A DNA stretch of 64,000 bases, taken from positions 387,001-451,000 of the forward strand of contig RSEE01000033.1 of NCBI GenBank assembly GCA_003971905.1, written 5' to 3'. Positions 46,037 to 56,704 of this stretch are shown one piece after another. Position numbers and translations under genes: made by a program. The first letter of the stretch is position 1, and every line of letters begins with the position of its first letter. The notes beneath the pieces are model-generated. The model was not told where the DNA came from. It did not search any database and saw nothing but the letters and a program-made list of their open reading frames with translations. The DNA comes from Moniliella sp. 'wahieum'. Lineage: Eukaryota > Basidiomycota > Moniliellomycetes > Moniliellales > Moniliellaceae.

Positions 46037-48072
46037 ATGGCGTTTCAGGCCATAATGTCGGGCGCCGAGTGTTCGGCATCCAACAGCGCCCTTGGACAAT
46101 TCTTGAAGCACACCCAAGCAAGACGATCGCTCGCTCCATCAATCCCAGCTCGGTCCGACTCACTTCGGGCCCCTGGATCCAGCGCCTTTCGGTCAGCCGG
46201 CCCCGCGGGGCCCAGTGCCGCAGCGCCCCCCAAGGCTCATCTCCAATGGAGTTCTTGACCCATGGTCGTCCTGACATTGCGCCAGCGTTCGACTTGGGCC
46301 GAATGATGGGGAACATGAGCTTTGGCAAAAATGGAACTACCCCCGCGGCCTCCGTTGATTTCGAAGCTGCCTTCCGCGCCTCTCAGCCCGTGATTACTGG
46401 CCAGCCTACTACCTACTACCAAGCGTCTGCTCCGACTGGGTGGCAAGAACAGTTTCACCAACAAACACACCTGACTCCTTTTTCCGGGGGCGGTCTAGCA
46501 CCCTCCCCACAGCAGTCTAGGACAATGGGTGGGATGCGCTTGGGCATGGGCATGGGCGGCATGGGTATGATGGGCCGCCCGCTCATGTCATCCTCTCTCC
46601 GTATGGGAGGCATGGGTCAGTCCATACCCCAGCAACCCAAGGTGGTAGACGAGGAGCGTTTTACCCAACTTTCGGATGAGAAGTGGGAAGCCGAGTTTGC
46701 CAAGCTTGATGAGCAAGTGGGGGCGGACAAGGGCAAACAAAAACTCGGGAGGCACAACCGCATCAAATGGTGGACGAGACGGAGAAGTGCATGTTCAACA
46801 ATGCGGGTGAGTTTCAACAGGACAAAGGATCGGATTCCCAGACGGTTTCGGATCGGGCAGCCGTATCCGAGCCTGTGGAAGAAAACCATGCACCCGAAGC
46901 CTTATCTCAAGACCATGGCCAGGTGGAATCGACGAACTGGCTAGACCAAGATTTGGATTGACTATTTTATTACTGGGATGGGATCCATGGATGCACAGGG
47001 GAACCCGCGTCTGGGGGAGTACAAAATGCAAGGATCGAATCCGTTTCTCACCACCCGGACCCTTTGGCAGAAGGCGTAAAGCTTTTGGCGGACGGGGGGT
47101 CGCTGTCGGATGCTACACTCTTATTTGAAGCCGCTGCCCAAGGAACACTGTCATCACTTCTGGTACGCCGGAGGAGATAGCTCGGGTCACTCGGGAACGA
47201 TCGGAAGCATGGCGCCGGCTCGGCGAGGCACATGCGATGAACGAGATGGAGGTGTCGGCGATTCGAGCGTTGGAGAAGGCAGTGGAGATTGATGGCACTA
47301 ACGCGGAGGCCTACATCCCCCTGGCCGTGTCGTATATCAACGAGGGTTATGATGTAACCGCATGGCGCACGCTCACACGATACATCAACCTGGCCTACCC
47401 CCATCTTAACACGCCTGCAACTCAAGCAGAACCTTGGGGAGGGCTAACGAGGCGACCAATCTGTTTCTTCAAGCTGCCCGCGATGGTGCTGCGAAGGGGA
47501 TCGTGGATGCTGATGTGCAGGTAGGATTGGGCGTGTTGTTTTTTCTAATCAATCGTACTCCCAGGCCAAGGACTGCTTCCAATCGGCATTGGAAGTGCGG
47601 CCGGATGACTTTTTGCTGTGGAATCGGCTGGGTGCAGTGATGGCTAACTCGGGCAACTCGGAGGAAGCTATCTCGGCGTACCAGCATGCTCTCGAGCTGC
47701 GTCCTACTTTTACACGTGCGATCTACAATCTCAGTGTGTCATGTACGTTCATGCCCCCCGAAGCGTTTTCTGTTCCGTTGCTCACTGATCCTACTTTCAA
47801 CCAACACAGGCCTCAACTTGGGTGCCCATCACGAGGCTGCCGAGCACCTGCTAGCTGCTATTGCACTCCAACGCAACACACAACTCCCACAAGTCCCCGA
47901 GGAGGAAAACCAACGGGGATTCTCTTCCATTCCGGACGATTCCATGGAGAGCCAAAGCCTCTGGTCGACGCTGCGCCGTATCTTCGTTGGAATGGAGCGG
48001 ATGGATCTGGCGAGCAAAGCACACGTTGGCACTCCGCTCAGCGAGTTCCAGTCGCTTGGCTTTGAATTTTGA
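46037..48072 (+). CDS. PEX5: peroxisomal targeting signal 1 receptor PEX5, frameshifted
   Basis: PEX5 carries PTS1 cargo into peroxisomes and recycles after ubiquitination. The start at 46037 gives [19 protein letters not shown]. The conserved N-terminal Cys used for receptor recycling is in GAEC; the second Met (46055) would make it Cys6. The N-terminal half has [19 protein letters not shown] and two W-x3-F docking motifs, WQEQF and WEAEF, with a Met/Gly-rich stretch between. The C-terminal TPR domain is clear: [20 protein letters not shown], then [19 protein letters not shown] and [20 protein letters not shown]. It continues across an intron (about 47743-47811) to [18 protein letters not shown]. 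The gene ends [10 protein letters not shown] at 48072. Frame changes occur near 46140, 46770, 47080, 47150, 47420 and 47560; some may be introns. The retrotransposon begins less than 100 bp downstream. Confidence 0.92.
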
Positions 48073-48156
48073 GTGAATGGCCTCTGCCCTGATGGCCTGA
48101 TGACGAGGTCATTGGCAACTTCATTTGCGAGCAAGCATCGACGCATTAGTACACGG

Positions 48157-48282
48157 CGACCACCACCTTTGGGAGCGCCCCTTGCGACCACCACCTTTGG
48201 GAGCGCCCCTTGCGACCACCACCTTTGGGAGCGCCCCTTGCGACCACCACCTTTGGGAGCGCCCCTTGCGACCACCACCTTC
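48157..48282. repeat. 28-bp tandem repeats at the retrotransposon 5' end
   Basis: Four perfect 28-bp units start at 48157, 48185, 48213 and 48241, each beginning cgaccaccacctttgggagc. A fifth partial unit begins at 48269. As 28 is not a multiple of three, the repeat cannot encode a repeated peptide in one frame. Its place just upstream of the element's open frames resembles the promoter monomers of some L1 elements. Confidence 0.95.
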
Positions 48283-48319
48283 GGGTGCACACCCGGTGAC
48301 CACCACCCCGGCACCGCCC

Positions 48320-49101
48320 ATGGTGTTGCGCACCCGTATGGCGGATCCCCCCGAGGAGGTCCTGGCGCCCGAGACGCCCCCCTCCCCGGGAGCCCCGCCC
48401 CCCGCTCCCGCCCCGTCCCCCACACCCGCCCTTTCCCCCACGCCCGCCCCTTTGGCCCCAGAGCACCAAGTGCCGGTCGATGAGACATTCACTCAACCTG
48501 AGCAGATGCCTGACCACGTGACCGGCGCCGGCTTGCTGCCACCTGGGGTCCTGGCACGTGACACGCCCGCCCCGCCCGCCGCCACCCCCACCCCCATCCC
48601 CACCACCCCCGTCCCCGTACCCACCACCCCAGCCCCCCCGCCACCGACTCACCCCCCAAGCGCGAGTATCATTGCTCCCTTTGCACGAACCCTGGCCACA
48701 ACAGGGCCCGCTGCCCCCGCAACTCCGAAGCCAGGAACCCGGTGCCCGAAGTACCGGGTCAAGGCACGCCCCTCCTCCCCAACCCCCAACTCGCCACCCC
48801 CCGGCGCCGCAGCCCCCGGCTGGGCTCCGAACAGCCAACCAATGGCTACGGCGCCGAGACCCCACGCCCCACTACCCACGCCCGCGCCGCGCCCCCGCGC
48901 AGACAGCCCCCCCCGCCGCCGCCACCCCGACCCCTCAACCCCCCGCGCCCCCGCACACCGCCCCCCCGCCGCCGCCGCCGCCCCCACCACCACCGCCACC
49001 AGACGACCGCGCAACCCCTCGACCGACACGGGGGCCGACCTCCTTCCCCGTTTGACCGCCCTGGCCGAGCGCCCAGGCACACGCAATACCGCCACACCTG
49101 A
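48320..49101 (+). CDS. retrotransposon Pro-rich protein with CCHC zinc knuckle
   Basis: The ATG at 48320 opens a Pro/Ala/Thr-rich frame. At the C6 run near 48650 the reading shifts to a frame with KREYHCSLCTNPGHNRARC (about 48660-48715), a C-x2-C-x4-H-x4-C zinc knuckle of the kind found in Gag-like nucleic-acid-binding proteins. The rest is Pro/Arg-rich and the frame closes at 49101. It may be a separate ORF1 or the N-terminus of one long polyprotein joined to the reverse transcriptase; frameshift errors make this undecidable. Confidence 0.6.
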
Positions 49102-49118
49102 AGCGCCCTTTCCTTCAG

Positions 49119-51736
49119 ATGCTCGGCCGTTTGGCGGACGCTTACTTGCAGGAGCCCTCGTCGGCACACCTGATGGATATTCTAGCGGTGCCTAAGGAAG
49201 TACTCCGCCACCACAACAAGGACAATAACCTCATCGGGACGTACCCCAACAGCGCCTGGCAACTCCCTCCCCCCCCGACTTCTCAACGCGCGAGGCACTC
49301 GACCCAGTCACCAAGGCCGACCGCCTCATTCGGGAGGGCTGCCTCAGCCGCGCAGCAAGTACCCTCGTCGGCCAATCCACCATTGCCCCTCTCACCCCGA
49401 GACCCAGGCAAGCCTGGAAAAGCTCCACCCCGTTGGAGAGGCGAACCCCTTCAGCCTCGGCCCGGGCACAGCCTTTGGCAACACCACCACCCGCACTCGT
49501 CCCACCCACACAGGCCGCGTGGTACCGCCGGGCACCACCCTCACCGACACGACGGACAGTGGCCGTATCGTGGTGGACTTGGACGAAATCGACTTTGTTG
49601 CCTTGATTGCCACGTTCAGAATCGACGTTGGGGCAGGTCTATCCGGGTGACCCAGCCCCTCCTACGAACGGCCCTTGAATGCAAGCGCTTCGTCGCCTTT
49701 CTCACCGCCCTCACCAAGAGTATTTACCACGGCACCCCCAGGACGCGAGCTCCTGTTGGCCTCCCGCCTCACCCCCCTGGAGAAGGCATCGGGAGGCATC
49801 CGCCCCATCGCCTGTGGGGAGCTGATCTACCGCCTGTGCGCCAAGGCCATCGCTCGAGCGATCGCCCCCAACAGCTGGCTTCTCCCCACCCAGTTGGGAG
49901 TAGCATCGCAAAACGGGGTGGAGCCTATCGTACGGATGGTCGAGCGCATGACAGCGCCAGGCGGGGAGAACGATGCGGAACTGGGCGACTTCAGCCACGT
50001 CGCCATGCTCGACTTTACCAACGCCTTCAACACTGTGCGCCGTCGCACACTCGCCAAGGCGCTCCATGCCTACGCCCCCCATCTCCTCACGTTGGGCCGA
50101 TGGATCTATGGTTCCCCCACCCAGCTCTGGGTCGCGTCGGGCGGAAATGAGACCAACGTCCTGTCGGCAGAGGGCGTACGGCAGGGCGACCCCCTCCCCC
50201 CTTTTTCTTCTCCATCGCAGTGCGGCCCCGCTGGAGAAACTGGAACAGGACCTGCCGCCGGGGCACCTGGTGATGGCATACCTGGACGACATTACGATCT
50301 TCGGTCCAGGGCCAGGCATTACCGGCCTAGCCGCGGAGATTTTGGAAGACGACGCGTCAGGCCTCAAGCTCACTGCGCAAGTGTGTCGAGCGGGACCGGG
50401 ACCAGATTCGGGTGGATGGTCTGCAGGTTCTGGGCACTTGTGTGGGAGGGGTAGACTGTCGTCGATCGTGGCTCCGGGCCCAACTGGCCAGTCTGAGGGA
50501 GAACATGCCTAAGTTTGATGGCATCACCCGCCAGGGACGCCTCTTACTATGGCGGCTCAGCACTCAGACCAAGCTGCGCCACCTGCTCCGCACCATGCAG
50601 ATGGAAGGAGAGCTAGACGACGTGCTGGCCGAGATTGATGCCTTCATCTGTACGGAGTTCAGACGGATCCGGGGCGACGAGGATCCCCAAGGTGCCAAGG
50701 ACGACCACTTCGACATGCTCATGAGCCTGCCTCTTCGGCTGGGAGGATGTGGCAGCCCGCTTTACTCGTATATTGCGCCCCACGCCCGTGCCGCGGCCAA
50801 CGAGGTCAACGACTATCTTATTACCACTTATGTTGACCGTTCGGGACCGCAAACGGCAAGGGCCAACGCATTTACGAAGCAACGCCAGCGCTGCCGCGAG
50901 ATGTGGGAGCAAAGTCGACAGGAGCTGCTCCAGAAGCTGGACGCTGCCGATGGTCGTCATGTGGTTGAGCACAGCAACCCGCTGAGCCACAACTGGCTCT
51001 CCGCTATTCCATCCGTCCCGTACCTCAAGCTCTCTGACCAGCAGGTCCAGGTTGGTCTCCAGCTCCGCACGCTGTGCCGCACCACGCGCAGCATGTGCAA
51101 GTGCGGCGTCATGTCCTCGCTGGAACACATCATGTCCTGCACCCGCACCCAGGCCAAGTTTGGTGCGTTGCATGAGGCAGTGCGGGAGCCCATTCTCCAG
51201 CTCCTCCGCTCCATCCCCGACACCCACGTCCACAACGAACCTATGGTGGAGGAAGAGGATGGGACGAGGCGCGGACGGAAGGCACAGCGCACCGATTACC
51301 GCGTGATGGGGCCCGGAGCACTGGGAGGAACCGGAATGGAGGTAGACCACACGCTGCGCGACACGGGATCGCAGGAGGCGCAGAGCGCGTACCGGCGGGT
51401 GGTGCATGAGAGCACTGCGTCGCCTTTGGAACGCCGGGAGAAGGAACTGCTTCGGCTGCTTGAACAAGCAGAATGCGACAAGAACGCCAAGTACCAGGGA
51501 CGCACTCAAGAACCGTTTTTCCCCCTGGTTTTGACGACGCGAGGATACTACGGCACCAAGACGGCGGGCAAGTTTTTGCGCATTGGAAGGAGTTGGCTAC
51601 TAAGTCTCAGTGGAAATGGTTCCTCGCTCGTATGTCAACCACGTTCCTCCGTGTCCACACGCGCTTCCTAGGGTACGGGACCGGATGGCGTGAGCCGGAG
51701 GGTCCTGATATCCTGGCGATCCCCCTGGTCCCTTAA
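49119..51736 (+). CDS. reverse transcriptase with putative restriction-like endonuclease, frameshifted
   Basis: This protein would copy element RNA at a nicked target. Early blocks are LGRLADAYLQEPSSAHL and DPVTKADRLIREGCLSRAAS. RT blocks follow: LLLASRLTPLEKASGGIRPI near 49755, HVAMLDFTNAFNTVRRRTLA near 50000 (first catalytic Asp), GVRQGDPL near 50175, and AYLDDITIFG near 50280 (catalytic Asp pair). From 50412 a single frame runs to about 51580. It includes a cluster with CKCG and HIMSC near 51100, and then RTDYRVMGPG, GMEVDHTLRD and KNAKYQGR (about 51290-51500). This D...D...K-x2-K-Y order is like the PD-(D/E)xK endonuclease of R2/CRE-type elements. The terminal part shifts frame near 51570 and ends at 51736 after LAIPLVP. 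Frame changes also occur near 49270, 49390, 49640, 50210 and 50380. Confidence 0.8.
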
Positions 51737-51969
51737 TCTTGGTGGCGCTTCCAAGTAACCCCCGCAAGATGAACGGTTCGGTTTAGACGTAGCGTTCCCC
51801 CTGTCCCAGCCTTAAGCTCTGTCAATGGAATGCACACAACATTAGGTGTCCGTGCTGTCATTTTTCCAACAAATGTGTTTACTAACGCAGTCTTATTGGC
51901 GGGTAGAATGACTTCTGGGGTAGGTTTGCCTAGAAGGCGTAGTTTCAAGTTTCACAGCATCTGATATTG

Positions 51970-51997
51970 ATGCATGATGCATGATGCCTGGTGCCTC
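51970..51997. repeat. 7-bp array, ATGCATG type
   Basis: ATGCATG at 51970 and 51977, ATGCCTG at 51984, GTGCCTC at 51991. It lies about 140 bp beyond the retrotransposon 3' end. Confidence 0.88.
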
Positions 51998-52333
51998 CCT
52001 TTACATTTCACCGGCGGGTTGATTTGTTGATAGGACGACACTGGCGCCCTGCTTTGAAGGACCCTTGTGGCTCTACGTAACTAATTAGTAATTCGACCTT
52101 GGATGCGGCACAGGAGCAGTGGGCGGGGAGGAGGTCCTCGTCACCGACGTCATCGGCCCTCCCCTTGGCGGCGATACAGCACTGCGGACCACACCCGCCG
52201 CCTGTGATCGAATCGACGTAATCTTCTTGCTCGACGATTGAATCTTGTTTGCCTGGCGCCCTTGGGTTTAAAACCTCAGCACTACGTCCAGCAGTGCCCT
52301 TCCTCCTCTACCACCACCTCTCTTTTGCCTCTC

Positions 52334-52774
52334 ATGCCTTTCGCTCCCGGTGACGCCAAGAAAGGCGCTGGCCTGTTCAAGACGCGCTGCGCTCAATGCC
52401 ACACCCTTGAGGCGGGTGGGTCCCACAAGGTCGGACCCAACCTGCACGGTGTGTTCGGCCGCCACTCGGGCCATGCTGAGGGCTATGCCTACACTGAGGC
52501 CAACAAAAAGGCTGATGTGCTCTGGGACGAAAACACCATGTTTGACTACCTTCTCAACCCCAAAAAGTACATTCCTGGAACCAGTATGTTTTACACTCTC
52601 ATATCTATCCGTTCCGTCTCACAGACAACCCCCCAAGGCGCTCTGGCGTCCTGTTATCTCTCGCTTAGATTAAACTGACCCGCCTTCTACGTATCAGAGA
52701 TGGCCTTTGCCGGTCTCAAGAAGGAGAAGGACCGCAGCGACCTGATCACCTACCTCAAGGAGGCGACGGCGTAA
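52334..52774 (+). CDS. CYC1: cytochrome c
   Basis: Cytochrome c shuttles electrons from complex III to complex IV in the mitochondrial intermembrane space. Exon 1 (52334-52583) starts [20 protein letters not shown] and contains the haem-attachment motif CAQCH. It continues with [20 protein letters not shown] and [12 protein letters not shown] 114-nt intron (52584-52697, GTATGT...TATCAG) splits the codon before [20 protein letters not shown], which supplies the axial Met ligand in KMAF. The stop is TAA at 52772-52774. The product is 108 aa, normal for the family, and the frame is intact. The retrotransposon ends about 500 bp upstream, so promoter effects are possible. Confidence 0.97.
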
Positions 52775-53213
52775 GTTGGTGCAACAGATTGCCCTGTTGT
52801 TACAGCAGGGCATGGCATCTATACTTAGTTCCCATCAGTTCGTGGCGCACGTCTATACATCCCTTCACCACTCTTTTTCCCCGTTAATGCTCTGTGCACT
52901 TCGGGGCCGTAGATTGCCTGTTAGACAGACCTCATATCTCAATCAAGTTGTGCTAGGCCACGAACCTTGATCGTAGAGGCGATCCTTTATACCCGGTTAC
53001 ACTACGGCTTACCACTCCTAGTTGGACGTTTTGCTACCATGGCCGGATACTATGAGTTTGCGCGCGGGGGCAATGCCAACTTGCGCGCCGTTGTGACCTT
53101 ATGATAAAGGCAGATATCATGGCCGATTCCTTCATCTTCGTTTGGCCATACGGGGACTGTTCATGGACCAGTGGTGTTCATGCCGTGATCTCATGTTGGA
53201 GGGAGAGAAAGCG
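52775..53213. other. intergenic between convergent cytochrome c and carbonic anhydrase genes
   Basis: Both flanking genes point into this stretch, so it should hold their 3' ends. No gene or repeat is visible. Confidence 0.5.
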
Positions 53214-53859
53214 TTAAGCAGTAGAGGGAGGAACACGATCCACTTTCAAGTCACGAATCTTGCCGGTAGGAAGATCGTAAATCCAACCATGGACGGTGAC
53301 TTTAGGGGTAACCTTGCCTGTAATAGGCGAGGCGGCCCCATTCCAGTTGGCCTGGACGACTGGTGAGGCCACAACATTCTCCACCTGATCAGCGACGGAA
53401 GCCTCGGTAACCAATTGAGCCCAGGTATGCTCGTCCACATCAGGGTGCTCTTTGCGGATCTTGTTTGCCAAAGCGGAGAGAGGGCCGAGGTAACGAGCTA
53501 GTGGTGTTTGCTGTTCGGCCGTCTCGGATTTGGGTTGGGAAGCGGCGACACAAGCTGCGTGCACACACACCACAGGAGGTATGGCCCACAATAACAATGT
53601 GCTCCACGGCAAGGCCTTGGATAGCGTACGTCAAGGCCGCCAATGTCGTGTCGTCGACAGGCGAAACTTGAGCCGCAATGTTGCGCACGACAAAGCAGTC
53701 GCCAGGCTGAGACCCTGTCACGCTTCCTTCGGGCACACGCGAGTCCGAGCACCCGATCCAAAAGACCTTGGGCGCTTGACCCTTGCTAAGTGTAGCCAAC
53801 AGCTCGGGAGGGGCGGTGGTGGCCCAGGTAGCGTTGCCTTGGAGGAGAGTAGCGGCCAT
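53214..53859 (-). CDS. NCE103: beta-carbonic anhydrase, one frame break
   Basis: Beta-carbonic anhydrases interconvert CO2 and bicarbonate with a zinc bound by two Cys and one His. The ATG at 53859 begins MAATLLQGNATWATTAPPEL. The first zinc ligand and the catalytic dyad are in WIGCSDSRVPE. The second Cys and His ligand are in IVIVGHTSCG near 53590. Just after this, in a TG-rich stretch (near 53580), the frame shifts and continues ACVAASQPKSETAEQQTPLA and RYLGPLSALANKI to the stop at 53214. One surplus base or two missing bases in the TGTGTGTG run would explain it. The start and length match fungal single-domain enzymes. Confidence 0.92.
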
Positions 53860-54353
53860 AATGATGCGGGTTCAGGGTTCAACAGGTGTCAGGAGAAGTG
53901 GTGGTGAGGTGGAGGTGGGCGAAGGAGAAGGGAAGTCGAAAAGGAGAGAGCGTCGGAGACCGTTTCGTCTACCACTTTAAGATCCTGGGCGCAGCCCTCA
54001 GAAGCTCAGGGGGGTTTGCGCGTTACATTATCAATCCAGTCAATTAGGGAGGCATCCGGTTACTGGGACCGACCGGTAATGGAGGGACGTGGCGATGGAT
54101 CTCGATCAGTACCAGGACAATATGTACTCTTCAGTACATACACACTCACAGGACTACACATCAATAATCGATCATCGGTCGTCGAAGTGGGGCACAGAGG
54201 CCCGAGGCCTGAGGATGTATCGGCACACGGACACTAGCCTGCTGCCTTAAGTGGATTCCCAGCCACATAGGGGGATATATAAGTGGTGGTATGTATGTTG
54301 CAGGGAAAGCCATATCGCACGGCATCTCGATATGCGGCATCCTTCATCGACTC

Positions 54354-54400
54354 ATCGATCATCGATCATCAAGCTTCAAGCTTCACAAGCTTCAAGCTTC
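54354..54400. repeat. 7-bp array, ATCGATC to TTCAAGC
   Basis: ATCGATC at 54354 and 54361, ATCAAGC at 54368, TTCAAGC at 54375, a 9-nt unit at 54382, TTCAAGC at 54391. This is the C-linker orientation of the same pattern and changes from the ATCGAT to the AAGCTT palindrome. Confidence 0.85.
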
Positions 54401-54496
54401 AAAAGCCTCAGACCCTCACAGGCCTGAGCCTCAGGAGCTTCAGGCTGACATGTGACACATGTGGCCTCAGCCTGAGAGTCTCGGGTCGGCCACGCA

Positions 54497-54524
54497 GGCT
54501 TGAGCCTTGAAGCTTGAAGCTTGA
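54497..54524. repeat. 7-bp array, AGCTTGA type
   Basis: GGCTTGA at 54497, GCCTTGA at 54504, AGCTTGA at 54511 and 54518. Confidence 0.85.
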
Positions 54525-54583
54525 GCGCCATGCATCATGCACATGCGCCTCCTCGAGAGTTGCTAATTATAACGGCAAACTGG

Positions 54584-54620
54584 ATTAATCGAATTAATCA
54601 TCAATCATTAATCATCAATC
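54584..54620. repeat. 7-bp array, ATTAATC/ATCAATC alternating
   Basis: ATTAATC at 54584, two extra bases, then ATTAATC at 54593, ATCAATC at 54600, ATTAATC at 54607 and ATCAATC at 54614. Confidence 0.88.
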
Positions 54621-55041
54621 ATTGGGATTCCCAGTGGAGCCTGTGGAGCCCCACGTGCGCTTTTTCAGATATGGGAAAGTGCCTGTGGCCGGAGCTCTGG
54701 CGGAGATTCACTTCTAGGCTCAATATGTTGTGGACAGGAACAGAGCCTGACTGAGGCTTCAGTACCTCAGTTGAGGCCTGACTAGTAGCCTGACTAAGCG
54801 CACACAGCAAATCTTGTGTGCAAAGAGCCCGCAGCCGACGGGCTGCTGAGCGCGCTGAGCTGTACCGCCATGAAAAAAGGGGCGTATGTGTGTACGTTGT
54901 ACGGTTATGATCGAGATCGCATGCACAGGCACCGGACAGATTAGTCGAATGGCTGCGCCAGTGCTGCTCCCCCTGGGGCCATCTGGGTTTCAGGGGTAGC
55001 GGGCTACGCAAGTAGAGAGAGGCACCTTGGACGCGCGCGAG

Positions 55042-55106
55042 ACGCGTGAAGCTTGTGAAGCTTGAAGCTTGAAGTACGAGGCTGAGGCGTAAGATCTAAG
55101 ATCTAA
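55042..55106. repeat. 7-bp array passing through three palindromes
   Basis: ACGCGTG at 55042, AAGCTTG at 55049, two extra bases, AAGCTTG at 55058 and 55065, AAGTACG at 55072, AGGCTGA at 55079, GGCGTAA at 55086, GATCTAA at 55093 and 55100. The last two contain AGATCT across the unit boundary. Confidence 0.88.
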
Positions 55107-55667
55107 AGCGCTCAATAGGAGACCCCTTTTCCACCACACGTTGTACGCCACATCAGTGCATCAGATCTCAAACAGCGCTCGCCGGCACCGGCCTCATATG
55201 TCTTGCCGCCGGCCTCGGAATTCGCTCGCTCGCACAGCCGGTTTTCGGAGCGGTATATGCTCGCGTGACGCGACCCGCGTTAACAACGTTAACGTATGGC
55301 AATGAATTATGAGAAGGAGAATACAGTAAGGGGCCCCGCGGACGCGAAGACCATCCGGTCGATGGACGTTCGTTGAACCCATACCTAGTACTCACGTGCT
55401 CAGCATTAGCCAATTCGTGGAGTATGGACTTTGGCGCGTCTTGAAGGTGAATGAGATCGCCTGAAAAGAGCATTTGAAGTTCAAAAGATAGGCAGTTGTG
55501 GTAGCATGGAACGGCACCGGATGCCGGTGAATCGCTCGGGGGTTCCTGGGACGCGGCTCAGCTGAGTTGAGCGCTCCGGCTGAGCGCTGTGTTAGCATAT
55601 ATGCGGCTCCGAGAATGGCTTTGCTGGTAGGCAATGGTGTGTGCCACAGGAGTATGGCATCCACATG

Positions 55668-55695
55668 ATGCATGATGCATGATGCATGGCGCACA
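55668..55695. repeat. 7-bp array, ATGCATG type
   Basis: ATGCATG at 55668, 55675 and 55682, then GCGCACA at 55689. Confidence 0.9.
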
Positions 55696-55867
55696 CGCCA
55701 CACCGGCGCAATGTGCACATGCCACATGTCACTTGGCCAACGATCATCGCAATCACACGACCGATAGCCATTATATAGTCACCGATCAGATCGATTATCC
55801 CCAATCTTACCGCCGTTTTCCACGTACACGCACCCGCCACATCATCATGATGAGAATGCGATCGTGA

Positions 55868-55895
55868 ATCATGCATCACGCATCACACATTGCAC
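55868..55895. repeat. 7-bp array, ATCATGC variants
   Basis: ATCATGC at 55868, ATCACGC at 55875, ATCACAC at 55882 and ATTGCAC at 55889. Confidence 0.75.
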
Positions 55896-56473
55896 CTGGC
55901 GCTGTTCTATCCGACTCTGCCCTTTTATGTTCTGCCCCTCCCGGGCTCCTCCACTGCAATCGATCCATCCCCTTCTCTCGTTCTCTTGCTGGTTCTCATT
56001 CTCATTCTCTTTCTCTCTGTAGACCTTGTCCTCTTTCACAGTCTGTTGAGCCACTGGGTGGCTCGTGCTTTCGTCAACGTCCCTTCAGTTCCTCCTCAAA
56101 AGCCTAAGAATTCCGTTGTCTCCTCTCTCTCATGTTTTGCCTTGTTCCGTAGCTTAACCCCTGGTGGCGACTGGCGGCTTGATGTTCCTCTGCAGGCGTG
56201 GCTGATTAATGATTGGCTTAGACCGATACCACCCCCAGTGCGATTGTATCACCCTCGAGGAACATCCGAACTCCAGGTCCTATAATATCTACGGTAGTTC
56301 TTTGGCCAGGTCTGCGTTTTCAGGGTGCGCCGAACCAAAGACGGAAAGGCCCGAGTGAGAGGCGTCGGAAAGCACAGCTGTGGAAGGGGCGGAGGCGAGT
56401 TGTTTGGGGTCCTTGGGGCGACCGATGCTCCACCGTTCCACGATCCACCCACAGCGTAGGTTATGGCATCGGA

Positions 56474-56501
56474 GGCGTCACGCGTCACGCGTCACGCCTT
56501 T
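56474..56501. repeat. 7-bp array, CGCGTCA type
   Basis: GGCGTCA at 56474, CGCGTCA at 56481 and 56488, CGCCTTT at 56495; the core is the ACGCGT palindrome. Confidence 0.88.
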
Positions 56502-56704
56502 TCGACTTCATCAATGCAGTCTTCGCTTCCCTTGTGCACACAAGTCTTGCAAAGTGTCGCCATCTTCATTCAGATCCCCCGAACGCTCCAGAGGCACCAT
56601 CACTTGGCGATGGTCCGTATACGCCTCGCATTCCCCAAACTCCGCGTCTCGTTCTCTTCCTCCATCGTTGTGATTTGGGTGTGTTCGGGGGACTGATGTG
56701 GAAC

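Larger units (their letters stand above)
48157..51827 (+). mobile_element. non-LTR retrotransposon, copy A (near full length)
   Basis: The element occupies the PEX5 to cytochrome c intergenic region. Parts in order are the 28-bp repeats, a Pro-rich frame with a CCHC zinc knuckle, reverse transcriptase, a Cys-His cluster, and a C-terminal domain resembling restriction-like endonucleases. A short 3' UTR ends ...cttaagctctgtcaatg at 51827. The 3' limit is set by the point where copies A and B and the 32.1-kb fragment stop matching. The 5' limit is a guess. There is no LTR, no poly-A tail, and no obvious target duplication. The endonuclease type suggests an early-branching clade such as CRE, whose fungal members often target telomeres; this is inference. 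Confidence 0.8.
53860..56704. other. gene-poor region rich in heptad arrays
   Basis: I find no supportable gene in about 2.8 kb. It contains at least six 7-bp arrays (54354-54400, 54497-54524, 54584-54620, 55042-55106, 55668-55695, 55868-55895), the densest concentration in the window, and another at 56474-56501. Confidence 0.5.

Noticed and set aside
6767-48072. Functional cluster for fatty-acid use (alcohol oxidase, carnitine carrier, PEX5)
   Set aside because: The genes are spread over 41 kb with unrelated genes between them and in both orientations; the association is probably chance.
48157-48282. CRISPR-like array
   Set aside because: The 28-bp units are directly adjacent with no spacers, and the DNA is eukaryotic.
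48125-49195. Single 356-codon protein across the 28-bp repeats and the Pro-rich region
   Set aside because: The repeat length is not a multiple of three, so the frame through it is accidental, and the zinc knuckle is in another frame.
51733-51948. Gene disrupted by the retrotransposon (71-codon minus frame containing LPANKTALVNTFVGKMT)
   Set aside because: The frame crosses the element's 3' end, and the flank at copy B shows no similar protein; nothing supports a real gene.
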